From positions 632,501 through 696,500 of the forward strand of contig JACEEZ010005970.1 of assembly GCA_016584305.1 (NCBI GenBank): a DNA stretch of 64,000 bases, given 5' to 3'. Source of the DNA: Chionoecetes opilio. Its lineage: Eukaryota; Arthropoda; Malacostraca; Decapoda; Majidae. Under the pieces are notes generated by a model. That model was given only the letters and a program-made list of their open reading frames with translations. It ran no database searches and was not told where the DNA came from. A program made the position numbers and the translations under genes. Of this stretch, positions 54,236 through 64,000 are shown piece after piece (positions within the stretch are counted from its first letter, which is position 1; each line of letters starts with the position of its first letter).

Positions 54236-54281
54236 GCATGAAATAAACAGACGTCTAATAGTTTTGTTTTCTTTTCCACAG

Positions 54282-55283
54282 ATCTTCGGAAGCAAAGCAG
54301 ACCTGCAACTCCATACTCAAATCCACATGAGAGAGGCCAAGCCTTACAAGTGTTCTCAGTGTTCCAAAGCCTTCGCCAACTCCTCGTACTTGTCCCAGCA
54401 CACACGCATCCACCTGGGAATCAAGCCGTACCGCTGTGAGATCTGCCAACGCAAGTTCACGCAGCTATCTCATCTGCAGCAGCACATCCGTACCCACACG
54501 GGCGACAAGCCTTACAAGTGCCGCCATCCGGGATGCAACAAGGCATTCAGCCAGTTGTCCAACTTACAGAGCCATTCCCGGTGTCATCAAACTGACAAGC
54601 CATACAAGTGTAACTCTTGTTACAAATGTTTTGTAGACGAGGGCTCCCTCTTGGAGCACATTCCCAAACACAAGGAAAGTAAACATCTTAAAACTCATAT
54701 TTGCCAGTATTGCGGCAAAAGCTACACACAGGAGACTTACCTGCAGAAGCATATGCAGAAGCACGCTGAACGACCAGACAAAAGGCCTTCCCTCACAGCC
54801 CATGGGATTCGGCAGGATAACCCATATTGGCCTAAGCCGGACACCACCGCCCTTGAAGCCATGGACAGCCGAATGCAGGAGACTTGTCTTCAAAACTCCC
54901 TTGACCCTACCCGCCACTTAGTCTCCCGCGACCACATGGACCACCGCCCCGAGGAGCTCCGCCACACCCCTGCCCACATGCCTGTTTCCAACATGTCATA
55001 CGACTCTATTGCCACCAAAACGTCGTCAGCATTCACACCTATCCAGACGAGTATGTTGCCCATCAGTGGTGGCACACAGTTGTCCATGGCGTCATCTTCC
55101 CAGCGCTACTTCCCCTACGACCCCATCAGTTTTCCCAAGCCGCACACACAGATGCCCTCCATGGACGTCAAACCCAATCAGTTCCCTAATCAGCTCATCT
55201 CACTCCACCAGATCCGTAATTATGCCCACCAGCCCACTATGAGCTCCGACCTGCTCCTCAAGGATAAGGGAATATCTCAATAG
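54282..55283 (+). CDS. rn: rotund/squeeze-family zinc-finger protein, terminal exon C (zinc fingers 1-6 and C-terminal tail)
   Basis: Terminal coding exon, 333 codons plus TAG at 55281-55283; it starts at the acceptor TTCCACAG|ATC (54281/54282). Numbering the joined partial protein from 9828, the C2H2 ligands are: finger 1 Cys116, Cys119 (exon B), His132, His136; finger 2 C145, C148, H161, H165; finger 3 C173, C176, H189, H193; finger 4 C201, C206 (four-residue spacer), H219, H223; finger 5 C231, C234, H247, H251; finger 6 C262, C265, H278, H282. Linkers such as TGDKPYKC are Krueppel-type. FANSSYLSQHTRIHLG, FTQLSHLQQH and FSQLSNLQSHSRCH mark the rotund/squeeze/LIN-29 (ZNF384-like) subfamily of sequence-specific nuclear transcription factors. 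The tail (283-454) is Ser/Pro/His/Met-rich with LISLHQIRNYAHQ near the end. No break or missing ligand is seen. Rotund and squeeze have very similar fingers, so the symbol is tentative. Confidence 0.95.
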   Translation: MFGSKADLQLHTQIHMREAKPYKCSQCSKAFANSSYLSQHTRIHLGIKPYRCEICQRKFTQLSHLQQHIRTHTGDKPYKCRHPGCNKAFSQLSNLQSHSRCHQTDKPYKCNSCYKCFVDEGSLLEHIPKHKESKHLKTHICQYCGKSYTQETYLQKHMQKHAERPDKRPSLTAHGIRQDNPYWPKPDTTALEAMDSRMQETCLQNSLDPTRHLVSRDHMDHRPEELRHTPAHMPVSNMSYDSIATKTSSAFTPIQTSMLPISGGTQLSMASSSQRYFPYDPISFPKPHTQMPSMDVKPNQFPNQLISLHQIRNYAHQPTMSSDLLLKDKGISQ

Positions 55284-58200
55284 TGTGCAGCGTGGAGCGC
55301 GGGCCACTACCAGGCCCCGACGTCGACTGGGAGTGGGCCGCACCCGGCGGCCTGTGACTCAGGCGCTTCCCTACGGTGCTGGGGCCGCAACGTGTGGACC
55401 GAGCCAGTAGGAGGGGCTGAATACAGGGTATTGATGGCACGGGGCAGGGGCACGGGAGAGGGCGCCGTCTGGCAGCAGCAGAAGCAGCTGTGGCCACTAC
55501 TCCCAACGACAGCCCAGTGACGAGTTGTGATACGTGCCTGGTGATAGCTGGACGAGGTCTGAAAGACAAGTCGCCTGACTCTAAGGAACGCTCGCTTAGC
55601 AGGGAAACGTTAGTGTAAATGTGCAATAACCACACTAAAACGCATGACGACACGCATGTCGTAGGAACTGCTTCTCACGTATGTTTGTGAAGAATGGTAC
55701 AGTTAAGGACTGGCCGGTACGGTTGTGGAGGTGTGAGGAACTGGAGAGGGATGGGGACGAGTGGAGTCAAGGCGAGGTGGTGGCAGTGGAGCTCTGGACT
55801 CCCACTTGTAGCACCAACAGCACCTACAGCAACAAACAGCAGCCGAGTGCTGTCCCGTACAAACCCACCAGAATACAGTTCACGTTCCTCTTCACTGTTA
55901 CAGTGAGCAACTCTCCGATATCGTGATAGCTAAACAAGCAATACTGTTACTAGTTATGGTGCCTTCCACCATCCATCGAAACCCATAGAATTCCCAAAAC
56001 ATTGTTTTTTTCTTTAACTGTAGCACAAAACAGCTTGATTTACTTTCAAACTTTACGGGATTTTTTACAACGATGTTGTATTTTCATATTTTAGTTTTCT
56101 GTTCCTGGTCACATGTTGCTCTTTTCCACCAAGCGTCCGGACTTGCTCAGTGGCGGAGGATGGACCCGACCATTGACACCATACTAATCACAAACCAGAG
56201 CATCTTCTGTCTCTTGTGATAATGTATTTAACATGTCTCACTGAACACGCCGGGACGCCAGTACATACTCGTATACTATATTTTTGTTTATTTTTTTTGT
56301 TTTGTAATTTCTACCTCTAAGAGTATAGACGGTTCCAGATTACTTTTTATTCCGTACCTTACAAAGTTTCTGCCAGTTGGCCCCCTGTCCTCGGGTCTCT
56401 CGGCCCTGGCGTCTGGCAAGGTCTCCCCCCCCCCCCCCACGAGTCCCCACTGCTTGGACAAGGACTCTTAACCCTAAACCTCGTTGCCCACGATGACTGC
56501 CCCGCAACGCGCGGGCAGTGCTAACCTCCTCCATCCAGGAAGTATACGATTATTTCTACGTTTGTCTCGTGTGTGCATCAGATAAAGTCTGAAGTCTCTA
56601 GTAGTTGCAGGTTTCCCATAATGAAACATATGGGTCTTAAGAAGAGCTTCTGGCAGACTCAAAAATATGTGTTTTTTAAAGACTCACTTTAGATACTGTT
56701 AGTCTATTGATTTATTTTTTCTCCGACCAAACCAGTGTTCGAGACCGATTCGACGGCTCGGCATTCGGAAGACTGTAGATTTCCGGTGAATCCTGCCAGG
56801 GGTTCACTCCTCATAATGTTTAATTCTCAGACCTCACTTGAGTCGACTTTATAAAGGCAATCAGGGGCCAAGCATCAAAACTTCACGTGTTACAGTAAAC
56901 AGCACTTCCCGATAATCTACATTCTTCCGCCAACACTTACAGGTACTTAACACTTTGACTTCAGAATCTAAGGACACTACTTTTGTATGCCGCAAAAGTT
57001 CTGTATTATGCATGGGTAGAAGGTTATGAAAAAAAAGTACTTAGTAGGGTACATAGCTAATAACGACTCGTTACTCTGTTTCCTTTTTGTACTTACGACT
57101 ATAGGGAGTGAAATAATAGGATAATGTTGGTTCGTTTTTTTCTATATATTTGCATGGATAAATAGATTAGCAACATCTTATGTCGTATATATTACGAAAA
57201 AAAATAACGTGATGTTCATAGACAAAGATGGTTTAAAAAAAATTGTCCGAGTGGATGTGTGAGTGCGTTAAGGAGAGTTGGGAGACGATGTACTCTTGCC
57301 CACCGCCTCGCCGTGGTAGGCAACAGCATCCTGGGGGCCGCATTGTGGACACGCGCTGAGGCTGAGCCATACCAACACCTTGTCCAAGTTTATCGATGTA
57401 TTAGTCTGATGGGAGTCTAGCGCTGGAATTCTAGCTCATTTAACGATAAAATTCACATATACAAATTGAATCATAAGTCAGCTCTGCCACAGCCTTCCGG
57501 ATCTTCCATACGGCCCTTGGAATGTGAGTCATGAGTGATATTTTGTACAGTAGCCGCAGTGAAGTCCAACCTCCCCAGATGATATTATTGTAAGTGAAAC
57601 TTTACATCAAAATGTGTTTGCTCAACATAGCTACTTGTTCGTTTGGCACGTTAAGAATGTTTGTGTTATTGTTAATTGAAGTGTTGACTGTTATAAACGG
57701 CTCACAAGTCACACTCGAAGGGGGACTCTCGTGCTCGATCCTGCCAGCCCAGCCCGTCGGGTTTGTATAGGGGGGACGGGAGCCCGATCGGCCCCGCCCC
57801 GCCCTGCAAGCCGTGGTCGAAGTGGTGAGTCGGGTGCCGGAGTTCCTCTTTCTGGGGAGCCTCTGTAAAACTGATAGTCCAGAGCCTCAGTTGAACACTC
57901 TTCAATGTCAACCTTTTCACTTGACTAGGATATTTCTAACCTTTCCACTTACATAAGCACTCGAAAAAAAGAAAAAAAAAGTGCAGTTTATTACAACAAT
58001 TTTCACCACAGACTAAAGCTTCAGTAAACATTCACACAATACACGAGATACTAATCCTTCCAAAAAACTTCTTTTTTACTTATTATCGCAATTCATAAAC
58101 ACTTTTGTGATAATTACCCTTCACCTTCTACCCTTTATGCAACCCACCTCACTATTCCACTCTCTCTTTTCGCTCACCTGTTCGATCTAAGGCTCTGGAC

Positions 58201-58728
58201 AGCAAGGCTCACCCGCTCGTCCTCGCAGTATGGGTGATCGCTGCGTGCATGGCTTAACTGAAACCTTCAAGAGCTTTTTTTGTTGAGTCAAAACAATCGA
58301 TGTCAACCCAGTGAATTCAGCCTGTGTTGTCCCCTCTCCTTGCCAATGATATGTCTGTGTCTGCTTGTAGCCCTGTGTATGTGTCCGACCCTCTCCCTCT
58401 CTGCCTTTTACTTTATCGGTTTTTTTTCATAACTCTTTACTAAGTAACTTGTCTTCCCAGCTGTGTTAAGTTTTGGCGGCTTGGCCATGGCCTTTACAAC
58501 CGGACATCATTTTGGCATCACGGCCAAGGATATAATACTTCAGCCTCTCGCCCGCCCAAGCGCGGCTCCGAACGTGACGTTTGTGTATCCAGCTTTTGAG
58601 TCTGTTCATGATTAATGGTGAAGAAGTACTTTAGTATTTTTGTTATATATGCTAAATAGCCATCTTATGGTTTATTTGAGTCGTCACGGAAATGTTATTT
58701 TTCTGTTACTGACACAGTAAACTAAAAA

Positions 58729-58734
58729 TTAAAA
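58729..58734 (+). terminator. Candidate polyadenylation signal ATTAAA
   Basis: First ATTAAA or AATAAA found after the stop codon, about 3.4 kb downstream. A GT-containing stretch follows (GTGAGGTGTGATAATG at 58745-58760). Plausible, but one hexamer proves little. Confidence 0.25.
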
Positions 58735-60179
58735 GGGCGTCTCGTGAGGTGTGATAATGAGCTTGAAGGTAACCGGAGTGCTGGCCGGGCACAAGGGATA
58801 GGGAACAAGGGCGTCTCTGCCGTTACCTTGCCTGTTTCAAGGTTCCTTCTCGCTCCGTACAGTGTGCAACGCTGTCTAAATTGCCTAAGCTTAGCTCTAA
58901 GGCGTGTTCCACCTCTCTGCCCAGTCAACTCAACAACTGCCTCGGAATAACAGTGAAGGTGCAAACGGGTGCACATCGTGGAGATGTCTGGCGGCAGCTA
59001 CAGCAGCCGCTCAAATATTTCCCGTCCCACAGTTATTGACAGTTCCGGTGAGACAATGAAAAGGGCATCTGATGCTATCCAGACGAGAAAAAAAAGGTGA
59101 TCACCTCATATACCCACATCCGGGTGACTTGACTCAGAGGCCTTTACATTGTAGGCAGCATTGTCACCCTAGCTGACCCAATGACCCCGAGAGCAGTGAG
59201 CGGCCAATGTTAAGCGTCCTCACGCTGCCCAGTATCTGGAACTTTAGTTTGATATAAGAAAATGTTTGCTATGGTGCTGCGTCCCCGTTCCTGGTTGGTT
59301 ATCATTTGTTATCCAGATGTTGCATTTTAGTACCGAGTTTACCGTCGTTCCACATGTTTCCGTTGTCAAAAGGTGAGGACGAGAACAGTCCTCGCCCTTT
59401 TAGGCTGTTGAGAAAGATTACAAATGGTTTCGTTGCCCTACTGCGGTAGTGGAGTGTAGTACAAAGTAGGCCGAGTAAGATTAAGCTTAGATTTAAAATG
59501 TTAATTGGTGGAAGGATCTTTCTCAATGAGCGCAGACCCAGGATTATTTTCTTGACACAAGAGTCGGGTGGTGCAGTGTCGACGCTCTCACCTCCAGTAT
59601 CCATGACACTTGGCTAAGTCCGCACGTCCCCCCTCCCCCTGTCGCCGGGGACCATTTTTACAGGGTATTTTATTCTATTATTGACTCTGTACCCACCCCA
59701 CTACTACCTCCACCCTCGTGTATCTCGCTTGTGCGTGAAACAAACACGCTCAGTGTTGCCTGGGATACCACTTCCCATTTTCTGTAGTTATAGACCATTT
59801 TTATTCGTTATATTTGATTGCTCTCCTGCCCCTGTGTGCCCCGCTTGGTCGATGCTTGTTTGCAGATGAAAGGATGGAAGTTGTTTTTAAAAGCACATCT
59901 CCTTGTAGGTAATATTCGTAGTGACCATAGTTTTTCTCTCTGTATATTTCTCCCTCTATCAAATTTGTGATAGCGCAACCTCGTTATATACATAGTGTTA
60001 TGTTAAAGGGGATGATAGCATGGTGGAGACAACCTCGAGCACGGGGACGAGCTGGGCTGCAAGTTATGCGCACTGATTGTATTGTATAATAGTTCTATTA
60101 ACTCTTTGTGTTCCTGAAGAGTTAAGAATGGTGGCGCTGTTGTCCTTTGTGTACAATATGTTTGTTCGATCTTGTAAGC

Positions 60180-60960
60180 ATTAACTTTATTGTGTTGATG
60201 AAAATGTTTTGTTATTTTTTTTTTTCTTTCAAAAGGAAAAGATTGAGACTCAAGTACATGAATTTCTGCAAAGATGCCATGTCATGAAAAAAACGGAAAT
60301 AAGGGGCCTTTTAGAGCATAACAATAATTGTAATTAATTTGCATAACAAATATCAGCGTAGGATTCTGAATAGAGAATTATTGTTATTATCATAATTATT
60401 ATTATATATACTATCTTTATTATCATGATTTTTTATTGTTATTATTATCATCTATTTTGCAACTATTATTATCAATGTATTATTATTATTGTTTTTTTTT
60501 TACTATTGTCATTATTTGCTGCTGTATATTTACTCTTGTTATCCTGTTTATCACTATGCTATCACTGTACCATGATGATCACGACTAGCGGGCACAGGTG
60601 CGGCAGTGACTGTACATTATAGCACCGTCTGTAGGCGTGCCATTAGACCTCTTGCTACTATGATCTTTATTTTTTTGTTGGAATTTAATTTTCTTCTTGG
60701 TAGGATTTGGGAACATGGTTTATTGTCATTACTATTAAAATCATAATTACCATAGCGTTCAGGTCATCCCATAGGCGTTTCTATCTTTCTCTCTTTTCTC
60801 AATTATTTCTTATTTTACACATATAAATTTCCTTTAATTTTAATTTGTGTTTTTAGAATAATTAAAGTCACCCATGTATTTTTGGTTTGATTTTTTTCCC
60901 CACATCATTTTTTTCCTTTTTCCTTTTTTATTTTGTTAGCTATTTTCTTAAGAAACTACT
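60180..60960. other. AT-rich region with ATT triplets and further polyadenylation hexamers
   Basis: Strongly AT-rich, with TTATTA/ATTATT runs at about 60375-60530, poly-T runs and ATTAAA at 60734-60739 and 60861-60866. It resembles the distal end of a long arthropod 3' UTR or AT-rich intergenic DNA. Confidence 0.35.
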
Positions 60961-60999
60961 ATGGTGCTGGTCTGTGAACTATGCATGGCTGGGTAGCTT

Positions 61000-63900
61000 A
61001 GCACGAGTGACGGAGATCGCCGGACTAAAGGAGAATATTTTGGTATACGCGGTACTGTGATAAGTATGGTTGTACTACACTGGTGACTAGGTATGTTGGA
61101 CCCACAAAATTTGCACATGGCTACTACGAAAAAAATATTAGCAAGACTCCGCAGCCGACAAATGCTCCGGGAGTTTATTTGCCCTATATTTTATACTACG
61201 TAATATCATTTATAGAATCAACTACCAAACAATGTCTGACCAAAGTTCCTATGATAGTGAATATTGTCCTCAACGATATACCCTCTCTCCCTCTTATACA
61301 GAATTATAATGATTAAGGTGTTAAGAGTTATTGTTAGTGACCTTTTCATTATGTCCCCCCACTGCCATAGTGTCAACAACGGTGGCCTGCCAGACGTAGA
61401 AACAAACTCTCTACAACCTGATGACTTTAAAAGTAGAGACTCGAGCCTTCGACGCCCGGCAGGCCGTGGCATAATCCAATAGAAGGGAGATCAAGGCCTC
61501 CTCAGACTCCCACGTGCGACTCCTCTACCTTTGCTATAAATTCACCCCACGCAGACAGAAGAAACGGACTCAAGTCATTGCTGGATCAATAGCCGTCTCA
61601 TATAGAGGATACTTTTATCTTTCAACAAACACTTGGTACATGCATAGTCGTAGGCATCTGGTAATGACTTGGATTTCCACTTTATTTGTCGTAAGCCTCA
61701 TTTTCCGTGTGGTGTTGAATGGACTACGAGCCGAGATGAGGCTCCATGTTAAAAGACTCAAGCGCTCGCTTTTTTACTCAACACTTCGAGACACATGATA
61801 GAAAAAAACCTTCTTTGTCTTCATTAATATGTTTCTGGTCCTTCTCAGAAGGTTAAATAAATGCCTCATAGCACCTTTTAACGAAGATTAGGATACCAGA
61901 GACCTTTATTTTGGCTCATGTAACGGTGTAAAGTATCTAAGGTTGTCTCGCAGTGGTTTGTAGGAAAGCGAACGGTCAGGCTGACCCAAGCGTCATGTGT
62001 TGCTGCCATGTGGATGTGTTATTGTCGCGGCCCCGACTGCCCACGCCGCCCCAACCTCACCCAACCCCAGGCTGATTTAATTCCTTCCCTTTTGAGAATC
62101 TTCATTTGCAACTGGGACATTGATGACGATGTTGCTGTGTGGGAATTCGGAGCTACAATTCAAGTAGGTCAGGAAAGAGTAGCACCATAAGTCTGAGCAG
62201 TCACTCACCCCTGCTGGTGCTCCCCGTACAACTGAACGTATACGATGATTACATATCAAAATTACTAGATGAAAATATACACCTTTATTTCCCTTGAAAA
62301 CACATACTGTATTGGTATAGCATTGGTATGTCATTTAATTTAAGTCGCAGTGTCAGTTATAGTAGTGTTTAAGCCTTGAATAGTGACACTCAACACGTAA
62401 AAGAGCCTGTCATAATGTAGTGCACAGGTGGGTGACTTCCCGACTTCCCGTCTTCCTGACCTGGTGATCAGTCTCTGAATGTTTATACTGTCGTGTGGGA
62501 GTGAATGAAGCGCGTGAATGTACGAGAAAACATTGTAATATCTAAGTGGTTCCTTATTTCTGTTAGTTACCGACGAGTCTCCACAGCGCTCTTCTGTCGT
62601 CTTGACCCCGAACATGACCCCACAGCCTGTGCCTCCCTGCTCTGGTGCCACTCGCTCGCAGGTCATGCGTTGGCACACCTGTTGCACACACGACTACTGA
62701 GGCGCGGCATGAACACCTTAACGGAGTCCAACACAAAGGTCCCTCATGAATCTTAAAACTATCTCTGGAATACACTTTACTCGTATAATAGATAAAATAT
62801 ATTGTAAAGCGTCACTGACATGTAGTCATTAATTAATTACTAACAGACGCGTCAGAAGCTTCCCCGTAAAGCTTTAAGATCATTGGCACTTGCAGCTGGT
62901 GACAGTAATGTTTTTCAATAGTACACTTTGTTATTGACGTTGATGGAAAATATGATACTGATGAGAACGAGTTATGTTAAGGGGTTCAAATGTGACCTCG
63001 GTAGCGTGGCAGGGTCTTGGCCGTGACCTAGTGGGTGTGGCACTGTGCCGGTATTGGCCTGTGAGCGCGGCACTGCAGAGCTCGTGATGCCTGGCATATC
63101 TGAGCTCGTGTTCCGTGGCGGCGCTATGTCCTAAAGTCCAACAGATGTATTGGTTCCGTAAAGAAAAAAATAAATATTCGTCTGACAGAGACCCTTCCCC
63201 CTTCTCCCCTTGTAGATGTTAGAGCCGACTCTCTCACTAATCTAGAGGTGTTCATTTACGTATTTTAGCAGTGATTGATATTGTCTACATAGGGAAGATG
63301 TTTTGCAAGTATTCCTCAGATTTTTTTTTCTTTGTATGCGTTGGGTTTAAGATAAAAAAAATATTTCGGTAGATTATTGAAGATTACTGAATACCTGTAT
63401 ACATATGTTGCTTCTAAATAAATTCTAAACCCATCATATGGTATATCATTTAAATATAGTGTTAATTCAGCGCAGTAGGACCCAAGAACGGCAGTGTATG
63501 GTAGCTCGGGTTGATTCGGTGATTCATTTCAGGCGAGGGAGTGAAGTGAATGAACGAGCACAAACGAAGCACTTAGCCGGTCGAGCCAGTCAAGCCGTAA
63601 TGCAGGTAAGAGAAGATAGAGCGTAGGTATAACTGATCTATCAAATAACACTGGAAAGACATGAGATAATATCCTCAGAGCAATAATGCAGTGTGACTGA
63701 GGTTACATAAAGGGAGAGATGGTTCGGTTAACATCAAAATTAAATTACCGAACTCCATCAGGGTGCCATGTCATGTATTTCAATTTCATATATCGATTTT
63801 GTTATGTGCAGCTTCGTTTTTCAGAATTATATCATGGCGTGCCAAAAAACAATTTAGATCTGGTAAACTAATTATGTCAGCATATAGACTGTCACTGAAA

Positions 63901-64000
63901 CAAGGCAATGCGAGGGATAAATACAGTACATAGACCTACCTACACAGTAACTACCTCGTGTAGGTCTCGCTGCCTCTTGCAGCTTCCTTATTTTCTTATG
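61000..64000. other. Downstream flank without recognised genes
   Basis: No exon, RNA gene or transposon is supported. AATAAA hexamers occur at 61856-61861, 63169-63174 and 63417-63422. The GC-richer patch at 62560-62720 gives short overlapping open frames on both strands without recognisable domains. Unlike most of the window, no long microsatellite is present. Confidence 0.5.

Larger units (their letters stand above)
55284..60999 (+). other. Probable 3' UTR and proximal downstream region
   Basis: Follows the stop codon with no further splice-supported coding sequence. It is free of long dinucleotide repeats, unlike the rest of the window, which is compatible with an exonic untranslated region. 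Features inside: a 15-base poly-C at about 56424-56438, a tRNA-like fragment at about 56751-56812 and an AT-rich stretch from about 60180. Open frames of 60-100 codons, including one on the - strand at 59302-59604, have no domain. The 3' end cannot be placed from sequence alone. Confidence 0.45.

Noticed and set aside
54234..54281. N-terminal extension of the zinc-finger frame (MHEINRRL...)
   Set aside because: The first codon is TTG, and the stretch is poly-T and pyrimidine tract ahead of a clear acceptor. Joining to exon B instead restores zinc finger 1.
59302..59604. 100-codon open frame on the - strand in the 3' UTR region
   Set aside because: Looks somewhat protein-like, but no domain is recognised and it lies antisense in a probable UTR.
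60988..61035. tRNA-like string (GGGTAGCTTAGCACGAG)
   Set aside because: Has an A-box-like start but no B box at the expected distance and no closing acceptor stem.
62340..62756. Overlapping open frames on both strands in a GC-richer patch
   Set aside because: Both strands are open over the same bases without a domain; composition explains it.

Overview
The window reads as nuclear DNA of an arthropod, most likely a decapod crustacean. Three things suggest this: one recognisable gene of the arthropod rotund/squeeze zinc-finger family, very large introns, and an extreme load of (CT)n, (GA)n and (CA)n microsatellites (by hand tally about 6.5 kb, a tenth of the window), plus a tRNA-derived SINE. 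The species call is inference; only the arthropod-type gene and eukaryotic splice sites are seen directly. No bacterial, phage, CRISPR or intact transposase/reverse-transcriptase gene was recognised.

Layout. 1-9825: no exon recognised. 9826-9933: a short 108-nt coding exon (exon A). 9934-24081: a 14.1-kb intron full of simple repeats. 24082-24338: exon B, ending inside the first zinc finger. 24339-54281: a 29.9-kb intron with about 30 microsatellites, three minisatellites, one SINE and two candidate internal core promoters. 54282-55283: terminal coding exon C with the rest of the zinc-finger array and the C-terminal tail, stop at 55281. From 55284: a probable 3' UTR of unknown length, turning AT-rich near 60.2-60.9 kb. 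61001-64000: nothing supportable.

All three exons lie on the + strand and join in a consistent frame (A to B in phase 1, creating a Gly codon; B to C in phase 0, completing a C2H2 finger). The visible protein is at least 454 residues, with six C2H2 fingers. The true N-terminus is probably upstream of the window, or at the Met in exon A if the TATA element before that exon is used. Most long open frames in the window are read-through of dinucleotide repeats (Ser-Leu, Arg-Glu, Thr-His or Cys-Val alternation) and are not genes.

Points worth a second look: the recovered exon A, the finger split by a 30-kb intron with possible internal promoters downstream of the split, repeat tracts placed right behind both splice donors, the SINE inside a CT tract, and the one-sided pattern of interruptions in the longest CT tracts.
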